Assembly (NCBI GenBank): GCA_963816975.1
Contig: CAWFMD010000006.1
Coordinates: forward strand, 682,001-746,000
DNA from: DASRIA01 sp963816975
GTDB taxonomy: Bacteria > Actinomycetota > Thermoleophilia > Solirubrobacterales > JBBDJG01
Direction: 5' to 3'
DNA: 64,000 nt
Of this stretch, positions 49,708-58,687 are shown in pieces. Numbering within the stretch: position 1 is the stretch's first letter; every line of letters begins with the position of its first letter. The notes under the pieces are model-generated. The model did not search any database, had not been told where the DNA came from, and worked only from the letters and a program-made list of their open reading frames with translations. Position numbers and translations under genes: made by a program.

Positions 49708-50700
49708 TTGTACAAGCAGATCGCATCGAACAAGCGCAAGTCGCTTGCGCTGCTCGCGGGGTTCCTGGCCCTCTACGGAACGCTGGGCTACGTCCTGTCG
49801 CTGTGGTTCGGCGCGGCCGCGCTGGTCGTGGCGATCGTGATCGCCCTCTTCATGCTGCTGATCAACCTGTACATGGCGGACGACCTCGTCGCGGCCGTCA
49901 CCGGCGCCCGCCGGATCGAGCGCAAGGAGGAGGCGCCGGAGCTGTGGCGCATGGTCGAGAACCTGGCGATCACCGCCGGTCTCCCGATGCCGCGCGTCTA
50001 CGTCGTGCCGGACGAGGCTCCCAACGCGTTCGCGGCCGGGCGCACTCCCAAGCAGGCGATCGTGGCCGTCACGACGGGGCTCCTGGAGCGCCTCGACGAG
50101 GAGGAGCTGGAGGGCGTGCTGGCGCACGAGATGAGCCACATCCGCAACTACGACGTGCGCCTGATGACGTGGGCGGCAGTGCTCGCGGGCTCGATCGCGA
50201 TGCTGGCGTGGATCTTCACGCGCGCGCTGTGGTTCGGCGGGGGCAACCGCGATCGGGGTGGTGGCGCCGCCAACCTGCTGGTGCTCGTCCTCGTGCTCGT
50301 TTCGCTGATCCTCGCGCCCATCGCGGCGTTCCTGATCCAGGTTGCGATCAGCCGCCGCCGCGAGTACGTGGCGGACGCTGCGGCGGCGGAGCTGACCCGC
50401 TACCCGCAGGGCCTCGCGTCCGCGCTGCGGGTGATCTCGGGCGACACCCGGTCGTCGCGGGCCTTGTCCAACCCGGCGATCGCACACATGATGATCGTCG
50501 CGCCGCTCGGCGCCAGGGGCCGCAGCTCGAAGCTCTTCTCGACTCACCCGCCGCCGGAGGAGCGGATCGCGCTGCTCGTGCAGATGGCGGGCGGGGCGGA
50601 GCACCGCCACGAGGGCCTCACGGAGGGTCGCGCGCTGCCGCGCCCCGCGGAGCCCACGTCGCTCCCGCCCGAGGAGCCGATGGCCTCGCCCGGCCTCTAG
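49708..50700 (+). CDS. htpX: M48 family zinc metalloprotease HtpX
   Basis: A 330-aa membrane protease for quality control of membrane proteins. Two N-terminal spans (about 13-50) are followed by the peptidase domain with the zinc motif HEMSH in EGVLAHEMSHIRNYDVRL, two more hydrophobic segments, and the RRREYVADAAAAELTRYPQGLASAL motif that gives the third ligand. A TTG directly after the lemA stop is used because MYKQIASNKRKS aligns with the normal HtpX N-terminus. Its stop and that of the opposite SpoIIE-type gene share the palindrome CTAG. Confidence 0.93.
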   Translation: MYKQIASNKRKSLALLAGFLALYGTLGYVLSLWFGAAALVVAIVIALFMLLINLYMADDLVAAVTGARRIERKEEAPELWRMVENLAITAGLPMPRVYVVPDEAPNAFAAGRTPKQAIVAVTTGLLERLDEEELEGVLAHEMSHIRNYDVRLMTWAAVLAGSIAMLAWIFTRALWFGGGNRDRGGGAANLLVLVLVLVSLILAPIAAFLIQVAISRRREYVADAAAAELTRYPQGLASALRVISGDTRSSRALSNPAIAHMMIVAPLGARGRSSKLFSTHPPPEERIALLVQMAGGAEHRHEGLTEGRALPRPAEPTSLPPEEPMASPGL

Positions 50701-53700
50701 CCCTGTGCGGTGAGGACCGCCGCACCGCGCAGGTCGCCACCGGCACCGCCCGCGATCTGCGCGACCACGAGTGCCACGTCGTCGCGCAGCTCGGTGTGAT
50801 CGGTATCGAGCAGGCGCTGCTCGATCCGCTCGGCGACCTCGGCGGCGGCGCAGCCCGCGCACGACCGCACCGCGGACAGCAGTCCGTTGAATCCGATCAT
50901 CCCCTCCGGTGTGCGCGCCTCGGTGATGCCGTCGGTGTAGAAGACGACCGTGTCGCCGCGGTACAGCTCGATCTCGGTGCACGTGAGGTCGGGATCAGGG
51001 ACCACGCCCAGCAGGGTTCCGGGCGCTCCGATCGCTTCGACGGTCCCGTCCGAGCGCAGCACGATCGGCAGCGGGTGCCCGCCGCTCGCAAAGCTCCCTC
51101 GCATGGAGTCCGCCCCGGCGCTGAAGCTTGCGAGCGCGACCGTGCAGAACTGGTACGCGAGCGGGCCTTCGGCAAGCATCGCGCGGTTCAGCGTGCGCAA
51201 CAGCTCGTCCGGAGCGTCGTCGCCGCGCATCGCGGTGGCGCGCAGGGTGTGTCGTGCGAGTGAGGTAACCGCCGCCGCGTCGGCGCCCTTCCCGCACACG
51301 TCCCCGATCGTGATGGCCCACTCGCCGGGGGCGCGCACGAAGATGTCGTAGAAGTCGCCGCCCACGTCGTTCCGCTCGCCCGCCGGGCGAAAGCGCGCCG
51401 CGATCTCCACCCCGGGGATCTCCGGGAGGTGGGGCGGCAGCAGGCTCTGCTGGAGCTTCGTCGCGATGTAGCTGCTCTCGCCGAACAGCCGGGCATTGTC
51501 CACGGCAAAGGAGGCGCGCCGCGCCAGTTCGCGAATCACGCGTACGTCGTCGTCGTCGTAGTTGCGCTGGGTGAACGACGACAGCGCGATCGTTCCCAGC
51601 GTGCGGCCCCTCGCGACCATCGGCGCGACCACTGCGGATCGACCGGGCCAGACCCGGACGGTGTCGAGGTACGAGTCGTCCGAGGTCCACGTCTGATGCA
51701 TGCGGCGGTCGATGTCGTCGACCCGCTGCAGGCTCCCGGTGCGCAGCGCGATCGCAATCGGATGCGCGCTGTCGAGGTCGATGCGCTGCTCCCTGAGCCG
51801 CTCGAGCACGGCCCTCGCCGACTCGTCCGACGAGGCGCTCGCAACCCGCCTGATGACGCCGTTCTCCCCGAGCAGGTCGACCATGCAGCCGTCGCCCAGG
51901 GTCGGCACCGTGAGGTCGGCGACCTGCTGCAGGGTTTCCTCCAGATCGAGGGTCCGGTCCAGCTCGGCGCCCGCTTCGGCGAGGAACTCGTTCTCGCGGC
52001 TGCGCTGTCCGAGTTCGCTGTGCAGGCGCGCGTTGTCGATCGACAGCGCCGCACGCCGCGCCAGCGCGGACGCGAAGTCGAGGTCGTCCTGGGCATAGAC
52101 GCGCCCGGACTCAGCGGATACCAGCGTCACGACCCCGAGGGTCTGCCCGCGCGCGCGCAGCGGGATCAGCATCGCGGAGCGCAGGCCGAGTCCGCGCAGG
52201 ATCTCGAGGTGGGCCGGATCACGCGCGCTGTCCCGCATCAGGTCGTCGCTGAGCTCGGCATGGAGCTCCGGCTTCCCGGTGCGCAGCACCTGCGGGACGC
52301 CACGGTCGCCGTCCGGGTCGGCCGGGTAGCGCTCCTCCAGGTCCCAGGCGAACCGCTCGCGCTTGGGGTCGCTGTGAGCGACCGCCAGACACCGCAGCGA
52401 GCCGTCGTCACCGAGCATGTGGATCGCACACCAGTCCGCGATCCGCGGCACCGTGATGCGGGCCAGTCGCCGCAGCACGACCTCGTAGTCGAGCGAACTG
52501 TCGAGCGCCGTGTGCAGCTCGACGAGGAACGATGCGCGGCGCTCGAGGTCCTCCGCGCGCCGCCGCGCCCGCGTCTCCTGCTCGAGGAGCCGGACCCGTT
52601 CGCGCTCGATCTCGAGCTCTTCCGAGATGTCACGGATGATTCCCGCCATCCCGATCACCTCGCCACCCTCGTCGCGGATCGCCGAGAGCGTGAGCGCGAC
52701 GTCGACCGGCTCCCCGTTCTTGCGGCGTCGCACGGTCCGATGGTTGGTGACCGCCTTGCCCTCGACCAGCTGGCGCACGAGGTGGTCCGCTTCGTCACGG
52801 CGGTCGGCCGGCGCGGTGTCGGCGACCGGCATGCCGATCGCCTCGGCGGCGGACCAGCCGTACAGCCGCTCTGCGCCTGGGTTCCAAGCAACGATCCGCC
52901 CGTCCAGGCCGACGCCGACCACCGCGTCGCTCGAGTGCTCCACGATCGCGGCCAGCCGCCGGGTGCTCTCCTCCCCGCGCTTCCGGGCCGTGAGGTCGCG
53001 CAGATAGCCCGCGAACAGCGGCGGCTCGTCGGTGCCGATCCTGACGATCGACACCTCGACCGGGAACTCCGCACCGTCTGCCCGCGCGCCGGTCAGCTCG
53101 ACCCGCCGATTGAGAATCTTGCTCTCGCCCGTGGACAGGTACTGCGCGAGCCCGGTCCGGTGTGCGGCTCGTAACCGCTCGGGGATCATCACCTCGGCGA
53201 CCGGCCTGCCCACCACGTCGGCGCGGCGATGGCCGAACGTGCGCTCCGCCGCCGGGTTGAACTCGACGATGCGCCCTTCGTGGTTCATCGTGATCACGCA
53301 GTCGAGGGCCGACTCGAGCACCGCACCCCGCAGCGCCTCGGCACGGCGCACTGCTTCCTCCACCCGCCGCCGGTAGAGGTGCTGGCCGATGTAGCGGCCG
53401 GCCGTGGCCATCCCCTTCAGCAAGCCGGGATCGGCCCGCCGCCGGCGGTGAGAGCACAAGCTCACCACGGCCCGCGAGCCGCGTTCGCCCATGATCGGGA
53501 AGGCGGCCATCGACCGGACGCCGAGGGCCGTTGCGGCCGTCGCCTCCGGGAGTGCGGCGTCCGCGCTGACGTCTGCTGTCCACAACGGCTCGCCGCTGGC
53601 GAGCACGCGACCCGGGAGGCCGATCCCGGTCCCGAACTCCATGTCCCGGCTGAACTCGTCGAACCCATCGAGCCGTCCATGTGGCGACTCCCAGGTGGAC

Positions 53701-54197
53701 GTGCAGCGCAGCGTGCCCGTGCCGCCGCCGACCTCCCAGAGGGCGGCGGCTTCCCACTCGAGCGCCTGCGCCACGGCGGCCAGGATGCGTGGTCCGGCCG
53801 GGTCGTGGCTGCCGGTCTCCGCCAGGGCGCGAGCCACCGCGTTGTCGAGCCGGGAGCTCAGGTCGGCGCGTCGCCGGATCGTGGCGACGTGCATCGCCAG
53901 CAGGCCGGCAAGTCCCACCAGCACCACCTTCAGCACGTGCTCGAACGACCCGAAGAAGTCCTCCACCGAGCCGGCGAGCACAGCCAGTGCCACGGCGAGC
54001 GCCGCGACCGCCGCGGTCACGCGCCGCCCCGTGCCGACCGCCGCGATGAATGGGGGTGCGGCGAACACGCCGATCAGGTCCGCACTGCCGGCGGCCGCCA
54101 CGTCGAGGGCGAACAGTCCACACGCGACGACCAGTGCGAGCGTCAGCCAGACCGCCTCCGAGCGCCGCGGCGTCATGAAGTCGAGCCGCTCCTCCAT
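50697..54197 (-). CDS. Membrane multi-sensor (GAF-PAS-PAS-GAF-GAF) PP2C/SpoIIE-type phosphatase
   Basis: An 1166-aa signalling protein. Residues 1-110 hold about four membrane helices; a GAF domain follows (about 115-275), then two PAS domains (about 290-410 and 412-535, with VITMNHEGRIVEFNPAAERTFG and VVGVGLDGRIVAWNPGAERLYG), a coiled coil, two more GAF domains (about 560-720 and 740-900), and a SpoIIE/RsbU-type phosphatase (about 925-1150) with NDVGGDFYDIF, GDVCGKGADAAAVTSL, ASGGHPLP and RDDVALVV. Such enzymes dephosphorylate anti-anti-sigma factors in partner-switch cascades; no STAS or RsbW gene is in the window. The start is supported by a -10 at 7 nt. Confidence 0.92.
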   Translation of the reverse strand: MEERLDFMTPRRSEAVWLTLALVVACGLFALDVAAAGSADLIGVFAAPPFIAAVGTGRRVTAAVAALAVALAVLAGSVEDFFGSFEHVLKVVLVGLAGLLAMHVATIRRRADLSSRLDNAVARALAETGSHDPAGPRILAAVAQALEWEAAALWEVGGGTGTLRCTSTWESPHGRLDGFDEFSRDMEFGTGIGLPGRVLASGEPLWTADVSADAALPEATAATALGVRSMAAFPIMGERGSRAVVSLCSHRRRRADPGLLKGMATAGRYIGQHLYRRRVEEAVRRAEALRGAVLESALDCVITMNHEGRIVEFNPAAERTFGHRRADVVGRPVAEVMIPERLRAAHRTGLAQYLSTGESKILNRRVELTGARADGAEFPVEVSIVRIGTDEPPLFAGYLRDLTARKRGEESTRRLAAIVEHSSDAVVGVGLDGRIVAWNPGAERLYGWSAAEAIGMPVADTAPADRRDEADHLVRQLVEGKAVTNHRTVRRRKNGEPVDVALTLSAIRDEGGEVIGMAGIIRDISEELEIERERVRLLEQETRARRRAEDLERRASFLVELHTALDSSLDYEVVLRRLARITVPRIADWCAIHMLGDDGSLRCLAVAHSDPKRERFAWDLEERYPADPDGDRGVPQVLRTGKPELHAELSDDLMRDSARDPAHLEILRGLGLRSAMLIPLRARGQTLGVVTLVSAESGRVYAQDDLDFASALARRAALSIDNARLHSELGQRSRENEFLAEAGAELDRTLDLEETLQQVADLTVPTLGDGCMVDLLGENGVIRRVASASSDESARAVLERLREQRIDLDSAHPIAIALRTGSLQRVDDIDRRMHQTWTSDDSYLDTVRVWPGRSAVVAPMVARGRTLGTIALSSFTQRNYDDDDVRVIRELARRASFAVDNARLFGESSYIATKLQQSLLPPHLPEIPGVEIAARFRPAGERNDVGGDFYDIFVRAPGEWAITIGDVCGKGADAAAVTSLARHTLRATAMRGDDAPDELLRTLNRAMLAEGPLAYQFCTVALASFSAGADSMRGSFASGGHPLPIVLRSDGTVEAIGAPGTLLGVVPDPDLTCTEIELYRGDTVVFYTDGITEARTPEGMIGFNGLLSAVRSCAGCAAAEVAERIEQRLLDTDHTELRDDVALVVAQIAGGAGGDLRGAAVLTAQG

Positions 54198-54204
54198 CGA
54201 GGTG

Positions 54205-54210
54205 AAAGTA
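54205..54210 (-). promoter_or_regulatory. Candidate -10 element for the SpoIIE-type gene
   Basis: On the minus strand TACTTT ends 7 nt before the ATG at 54197, the same hexamer and spacing as for the cytidylyltransferase gene. Confidence 0.5.
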
Positions 54211-54276
54211 CCAGCCCAGTCCCGGTTTTCCTGGCGCCGGACCGCGACCGGCGAGATCCCGTTCCCGCGCGGGCGG

Positions 54277-54783
54277 TCAGCCGCTGCGGCCCACGCGCGT
54301 GGGCGACGCCTGCGGCTCAGGTGCGCTGCGCCCGAACCCGCCGCGCCCGTCCTCCTGCAGGTGGCGCGGCATCGCGTCGCGGTCTCCGTACGCGCAGCCC
54401 CAGGTGATCCTGCCGCCCTCCACCCGCCACACCCAGGCCGCCGGTGTGTCCAGCGCGAGCCCGTCGCGGGCGTGCGCCTTCACCCTGCCGATCACTACGA
54501 CGTGGTTCCCGACCTCGCGATAGCGCGCGGGCGTGATCTCCAACCTGCTCCAGAGCGTGTCGGCATCATGGAGGTATCGGGCGATGCCGTCGTGCCCGCG
54601 GTAGCACTTGCCTTCGTTGAGGGCGGTTGCGGTGGGAGCGAAGAACTCGATCTCCGGGTGCATCAGCGCGAGCAGCGCCGCCCGATCACGCTCGGCGAAC
54701 GCCTCGAACATCCGCTGCACGAGCGCAACCGGTCCACGACCGACGGCTTCGCCTCCCCTCATCGGCGAGTCAGTATGCCCCAT
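54277..54783 (-). CDS. SnoaL/NTF2-like protein
   Basis: A 168-aa protein with a cystatin-like NTF2/SnoaL fold: VQRMFEAFAERDRAALLALMHPEIEFF, then YRGHDGIARYLHDA and AWVWRVEGGRITWGCAYGDRDA. Many members are small enzymes or stress proteins of unknown substrate, and none can be assigned here. The first seven residues may not be translated; an internal ATG at 54762 lies 9 nt after CATACT and fits the leaderless pattern. No operon partner; it is divergent from topoisomerase IB. Confidence 0.72.
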   Translation of the reverse strand: MGHTDSPMRGGEAVGRGPVALVQRMFEAFAERDRAALLALMHPEIEFFAPTATALNEGKCYRGHDGIARYLHDADTLWSRLEITPARYREVGNHVVVIGRVKAHARDGLALDTPAAWVWRVEGGRITWGCAYGDRDAMPRHLQEDGRGGFGRSAPEPQASPTRVGRSG

Positions 54784-54896
54784 CGCCGAGGGGGGCGACG
54801 ACCCGGGTGATGGTCCTGACAGCCCGGCGATCGGGCTCGCACATTGCGACCGCTCATGGTTTGCGGGGCATTCATGGTCGGGTAGACGGGCGGTCT

Positions 54897-55946
54897 GTGC
54901 CCCGATTGAGACGCGTCGACTGTTCAGAGCCGGGCCTCACCCGCCGCCGGCGCGGTCGCGGGTTCGAGGTTCTCGATGCGGACGGACATCGCGTCGGCGA
55001 CGAGCAGACGCTCGCGCGCATCCGCGCGCTCGCGATCCCGCCCGCCTGGAACGACGTGTGGATCTGCATGCACCCGCGCGGCCACCTGCAGGCGACGGGT
55101 GTCGACGCCGCTGGTCGCAAGCAGTACCTGTACCACGCGGACTGGCGCACGCGCCGTGACCAGCAGAAGTTCGACGAGATGCTGGAGTTCGCGGAGGCCC
55201 TGCCCCGCCTGCGCCGTGTCGTGAAACGCGACCTGGCCGGCGGGGACCTCGGGTACGACGAGGTGCTGGCGTGCGCCGTGCGACTGCTCGATCTCGGCAT
55301 GTTCCGCGTCGGCTCAGAGGACTATGCCGAGCAAAACCAGACCTACGGCCTCGCCACGCTCCTGAGAGAGCACGTGACGGTGAACGGAACGGGGGTCGAG
55401 TTCGACTATCCCGCCAAGGGCAACCAGCAGCGCCGCCATACGGTCTTCGATCGACAGGTGGTCCCGATCGTGTCTGCGCTGCGGCGGCGGCGTGGCGGAA
55501 GTCCGGAGCTGCTTGCCTACCGCGCGGGCAGGCGCTGGGTCGACGTGACGGCCGAGGACGTCAACGAGTACGTGAAGCGCGCAACCGGCGGCGAGTTCTC
55601 CGCCAAGGACTTCCGCACCTGGAACGCCACGGTGCTCGCCGCCGTGGCCGTGGCCGGTGACGTTCCGCGGTCGAAGACCGCCCGCAAGCGCCGCGTCAAC
55701 GACGCGGTAAAAGGGGTGGCGTTCTTCCTCGGGAACACGCCCGCTGTGTCCCGCGCCTCCTACATCGACCCGCGGGTGTTCGATCGCTTTCACTCCGGCT
55801 GGACGATCGCCCTGCCAAAGCGCGGGGGCGACGAGCTGCTGGCCGACGAGGCCGGCCGCCGTCGCGTCGAGCGGGCCGTCGTCGGCCTGATCTCCGAGCC
55901 GCGTCGGTCGGAGCTCGTGGAGCGCCGTCGCGAGCCTGAGGAATAG
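54897..55946 (+). CDS. DNA topoisomerase IB
   Basis: A 349-aa bacterial (poxvirus-like) topoisomerase IB that relaxes supercoils by a 3'-phosphotyrosyl intermediate. The N-terminal domain contains IPPAWNDVWICMHPRGHLQATGVDAAGRKQYLYH; the catalytic domain shows MFRVGSEDYAEQNQTYGLATL (first catalytic Arg region), FRTWNATVLAA and the Tyr in AVSRASYIDPRVFDRF. The enzyme is present alongside gyrase in some bacteria. The GTG at 54897 is chosen because VPRLRRVDCSEPGLTRRR starts at the usual distance from the core. It is 9 bp upstream of the DUF6328 gene. Confidence 0.9.
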   Translation: MPRLRRVDCSEPGLTRRRRGRGFEVLDADGHRVGDEQTLARIRALAIPPAWNDVWICMHPRGHLQATGVDAAGRKQYLYHADWRTRRDQQKFDEMLEFAEALPRLRRVVKRDLAGGDLGYDEVLACAVRLLDLGMFRVGSEDYAEQNQTYGLATLLREHVTVNGTGVEFDYPAKGNQQRRHTVFDRQVVPIVSALRRRRGGSPELLAYRAGRRWVDVTAEDVNEYVKRATGGEFSAKDFRTWNATVLAAVAVAGDVPRSKTARKRRVNDAVKGVAFFLGNTPAVSRASYIDPRVFDRFHSGWTIALPKRGGDELLADEAGRRRVERAVVGLISEPRRSELVERRREPEE

Positions 55947-55949
55947 GCT
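55944..55949 (+). promoter_or_regulatory. Candidate -10 element for the DUF6328 gene
   Basis: TAGGCT lies over the topoisomerase stop codon and ends 6 nt before the ATG at 55956. Confidence 0.45.
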
Positions 55950-55955
55950 GCGCCG

Positions 55956-56447
55956 ATGGCCGACCGCGACCGCTACGACCGCGATGAGAGCGAGCAGGAG
56001 CGCCTCGACCGGAACCTGCTGGAGCTGCTGAACGAGTTGCGCGTCGCGCTGCCCGGTGTACAGGTGCTGTTCGCGTTTCTGTTGACGGTGCCGTTTACGC
56101 AGCGCTTCACCGAGCTCACCGCGACCCAGGAGGAGGTCTACTACGCGGCGCTGCTCGGCACCGCGGCGTCCGCGGTGCTCCTGATCGCGCCGTCGGCGCA
56201 CCACCGCATCAACTTCCGCCAGCAGGACAAGGCACACATCGTGTTCCTCGCGAACAAGCTGGCGATCGCGGGGCTCGGGTTCCTCGCGATCGCGATGTCG
56301 TGCGTCATCTGGCTGATCACGGACTTGCTCTACGGGTCGACGGCGACGACCGTGGTGACGACCCTCACCGCCGTCACCTTCGCAGTGCTCTGGTACGTGG
56401 TGCCGGTGGTACGGCGGATCAGCCGCAACCGGGGCGACTCTAAGTAA
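55956..56447 (+). CDS. DUF6328 family membrane protein
   Basis: A 163-aa protein with four membrane helices (about 38-55, 66-82, 102-120, 128-148). The charged N-terminus (DRYDRDESEQERLDRNLLELLNELRVALPG) and FAFLLTVPFTQRF are seen in the family now called DUF6328, abundant in Actinobacteria and of unknown role. Its stop overlaps the convergent nickel/cobalt transporter by 8 bp. No functional link to the topoisomerase is known. Confidence 0.75.
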   Translation: MADRDRYDRDESEQERLDRNLLELLNELRVALPGVQVLFAFLLTVPFTQRFTELTATQEEVYYAALLGTAASAVLLIAPSAHHRINFRQQDKAHIVFLANKLAIAGLGFLAIAMSCVIWLITDLLYGSTATTVVTTLTAVTFAVLWYVVPVVRRISRNRGDSK

Positions 56448-57222
56448 GCCCGGCGTACCAGGCGCCGAACGTGAGCGCGAACAGCCCGAGCGCGGGTATC
56501 ACCACCGTGCGGTACACGGGTTCGAGCATCGGTCGGGTCAGGACCCAGGTGAAGAGGCTGGTGCAGAGAGCCATCGAGAGGACCGACGTCGGCGCGAACA
56601 GCGCGAGCGCCGCGGCCGCCGTGAGCTGTGTCGGCAGCGCTGCGATCAGCAGCAACACGACGGCGCCGGTGCCGGCGAGCCCGTGCAGGGTTCCGATTGC
56701 GAGCGCCTGGCGTGGTGTGCGCACCTGGCGGTGCCGGTGGTCGCCTGCGCCGCGGCGCAGGTGTCGCCGCCGGTCATGGCTGTCGAGCGTGTTGTGGTGC
56801 CGGTGCGGGTGCGAGTGCGGATGATGGTGCGCGTGCGCCGTGGCACGGTAGTCGCCCCTGACCCACTTGACGATCACGCGGGCCGCCAGCGCGAGGATCA
56901 CGATGCCGACAGCCTTCTCGGCCCCTGTCTCGAGCCACACCGGCAACTCGGACTTGAAGAAGATCAGCGGCAGGCCGATCACCAGCAGCGTCCCGGCGTG
57001 CCCGATGCCCCACCAAAGTCCCAGCCGGGTCGCGGCGCTCCGGTCGCCTCCATCGGCCGCCACGAGCGAGGTGACCGCCACCAGGTGGTCGGGGTCGGAC
57101 GCGTGGCGCAGTCCGAGCACCAGCGCGATCCCCAGTGCGACCAGCAGCGGTGCCCCGCTGAACAGGCCGGTCAGCCAAGCGTCGACCTCCTCGACCGGAT
57201 CGAACAGAAACTCGAAGTCCAC
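56440..57222 (-). CDS. Nickel/cobalt transporter-like membrane protein (NiCoT/HupE superfamily)
   Basis: A 260-aa metal transporter with about six to seven spans. The substrate motif is GLRHASDPDHLVAVTS (family RHAxDADH), and GLWWGIGHAGTLLVIG is the second signature. A cytoplasmic loop (about 126-165) has more than a dozen His residues, AHAHHHPHSHPHRHH among them, fitting metal buffering. Nickel or cobalt cannot be distinguished. The GTG start is preceded by GGAGG at 9 nt and by a structured leader. Neither a urease nor a cobalamin gene is in the window to indicate the metal. Confidence 0.85.
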   Translation of the reverse strand: MDFEFLFDPVEEVDAWLTGLFSGAPLLVALGIALVLGLRHASDPDHLVAVTSLVAADGGDRSAATRLGLWWGIGHAGTLLVIGLPLIFFKSELPVWLETGAEKAVGIVILALAARVIVKWVRGDYRATAHAHHHPHSHPHRHHNTLDSHDRRRHLRRGAGDHRHRQVRTPRQALAIGTLHGLAGTGAVVLLLIAALPTQLTAAAALALFAPTSVLSMALCTSLFTWVLTRPMLEPVYRTVVIPALGLFALTFGAWYAGLT

Positions 57223-57340
57223 CCTGATTTACCTCCAGGCGGGTCGCAATGCGCCGCATCTCTGCGGTCCCGGCAACCCCCGACGTGGGGGTCACCCCGG
57301 GGATCACTCCCTCTCGGCGGGATCGTACCCCGCAACGCTG
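57223..57340 (-). promoter_or_regulatory. Structured 5' leader of the Ni/Co transporter gene
   Basis: The minus-strand transcript can form several stems ahead of the GGAGG site: an outer CGGGG/CCCCG stem (57298-57332) with an inner TCCC/GGGA, a hairpin ACCCCC/GGGGGT (57276-57292) and a tetraloop hairpin CCGCA-GAGA-TGCGG (57254-57267, written for the transcript). CCCCGGGG (57295-57302) could pair in a competing way. Alternative pairings next to a metal transporter suggest a switch. I cannot match it to a known cobalamin or NiCo riboswitch. Confidence 0.4.
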
Positions 57341-57452
57341 ATCCGGCACCCAAATGCCGTCCGGACGATCTCGGCAACGGATGACCCCGGCCGTTTGTCG
57401 CGGACCGCGGCGGGTACGCAGTACACCGCTCGCCGCGAACGAAGGAGGAGTG

Positions 57453-58040
57453 ATGGCGGAACTGGATGGCAAGCGGATCGCGTTCCTCGTCGCCAACGAG
57501 GGCGTCGAGCAGGTGGAGCTGACCGAGCCGTGGAAGGCTGTCGAGCAGGCCGGCGCCAAGCCTGAGCTGATCGCGCCTCGGGAAGGGAAGGTGCAGGCCT
57601 TCGATCACCTCGACAAGGCGGACAGGTTTGCAGTCGATCGCACGGTCGCCGACGCCGACGCGTCCGACTACGACGGGCTGGTCCTGCCCGGCGGCGTTGC
57701 GAACCCCGACCTGCTGCGGATGGATGAGCAGGCCGTCGCGTTCGTGCGGGAGTTCTTCGCGCAAGGCAAGCCGGTCGGCGTGATCTGCCATGGGCCCTGG
57801 ACGCTGGTCGAGGCCGATGTGCTGCGAGGCCGCAGGCTTGCTTCCTGGCCCAGCCTCGAAACGGACATCCGCAACGCGGGTGGTGAGTGGGTCGATCAGG
57901 AGGTGGTCGTGGACGCGGGCCTGGTCAGCAGCCGCAACCCCGATGACCTCCCGGCGTTCACCGCCAAGATCGTGGAGGAGTTCGCCGAGGGCCGGCACGC
58001 GGCCCAGCGGGCGGGGACGGTGGGTACCGCAGGGTCGTAG
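57453..58040 (+). CDS. PfpI/DJ-1 family protein (type 1 glutamine amidotransferase-like)
   Basis: A 195-aa DJ-1/PfpI protein. ATP-independent chaperone, protease or deglycase roles have been claimed for the family, mostly in stress protection. The nucleophile Cys lies in the elbow GVICHGPWTLVEAD; the N-terminal RIAFLVANEGVEQVEL and DGLVLPGGVANPDLLR are typical of the YhbO/PfpI branch. An excellent Shine-Dalgarno AAGGAGG precedes the ATG. It is followed by PCMT, another protein-repair enzyme, 17 bp downstream. Confidence 0.9.
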   Translation: MAELDGKRIAFLVANEGVEQVELTEPWKAVEQAGAKPELIAPREGKVQAFDHLDKADRFAVDRTVADADASDYDGLVLPGGVANPDLLRMDEQAVAFVREFFAQGKPVGVICHGPWTLVEADVLRGRRLASWPSLETDIRNAGGEWVDQEVVVDAGLVSSRNPDDLPAFTAKIVEEFAEGRHAAQRAGTVGTAGS

Positions 58041-58043
58041 TCC

Positions 58044-58049
58044 TAGACT
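58044..58049 (+). promoter_or_regulatory. Candidate -10 element for the PCMT gene
   Basis: TAGACT ends 8 nt before the ATG at 58058. A GGGAG lies closer to the start than a ribosome binding site normally does. Confidence 0.35.
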
Positions 58050-58057
58050 GGGAGCCG

Positions 58058-58684
58058 ATGCCCAGGTCACCCGCGTCGGCCGAGAGCCTGATCGAGAAGA
58101 TCAAGCCGTACATCGAGGACGAAGCGGTGCTGGCGGCTGTCGCGGCCGTTCCCAGGCAGATGTTCGTCCCGCCGGATCTGACGCGGTTTGCGTGGGAGAA
58201 CACCGCCCTGCCGATCGGTGCGGGGCAGACGATCTCGCAACCGGTGGTGGTGGCGCGCATGTGCGAGCTGCTGGAGCTGCAGGGGGACGAGCGGGTGCTC
58301 GACGTCGGCACCGGGTCCGGTTACCACGCCGCGGTCCTGGCACAGCTCGCGCGGGAGGTCTGGAGCATCGAGCGCAGGGCAAAGCTCGCGGAGCAGGCCC
58401 GCCGCAACCTCGCGTCCGTGGGGATCGAGAACGTGCACGTGAGCGTCGGTGACGGGTCGCGCGGACTTCCCGAACAGGCGCCCTTCGACGCCATCAACGT
58501 CGCGGCGGCCTCCGACGACGTGCCCCCGTCGCTCGAGCAGCAGCTGAGCGATGGCGGTCGCCTGGTGGCCCCGATCGACGGCGGCGAGCAGCGCCTGCTG
58601 CTCGAGCGACGGGCCGGTGGTGCGCTCGAGCGCAGCTACCTGGAGCCGGTGCGCTTCGTGCCGCTGGTCGGCGACGGCGACTGA
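58058..58684 (+). CDS. pcm: Protein-L-isoaspartate O-methyltransferase
   Basis: A 208-aa SAM-dependent repair enzyme that methylates isoaspartyl residues in damaged proteins. Motif I is VLDVGTGSGYHAAVLAQL; the family-specific PIGAGQTISQPVVVARM segment and the C-terminal DGGRLVAPI are present. Position behind a PfpI-family gene and ahead of a DNA glycosylase makes a damage-repair neighbourhood. The ATG begins a slightly acidic helical N-terminus of normal length; the enzyme is complete. Confidence 0.93.
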   Translation: MPRSPASAESLIEKIKPYIEDEAVLAAVAAVPRQMFVPPDLTRFAWENTALPIGAGQTISQPVVVARMCELLELQGDERVLDVGTGSGYHAAVLAQLAREVWSIERRAKLAEQARRNLASVGIENVHVSVGDGSRGLPEQAPFDAINVAAASDDVPPSLEQQLSDGGRLVAPIDGGEQRLLLERRAGGALERSYLEPVRFVPLVGDGD

Positions 58685-58687
58685 CGG

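Noticed and set aside
57223..57340. Named cobalamin riboswitch
   Set aside because: Structured, but the B12-box and other conserved segments are not visible; kept only as an unassigned leader.
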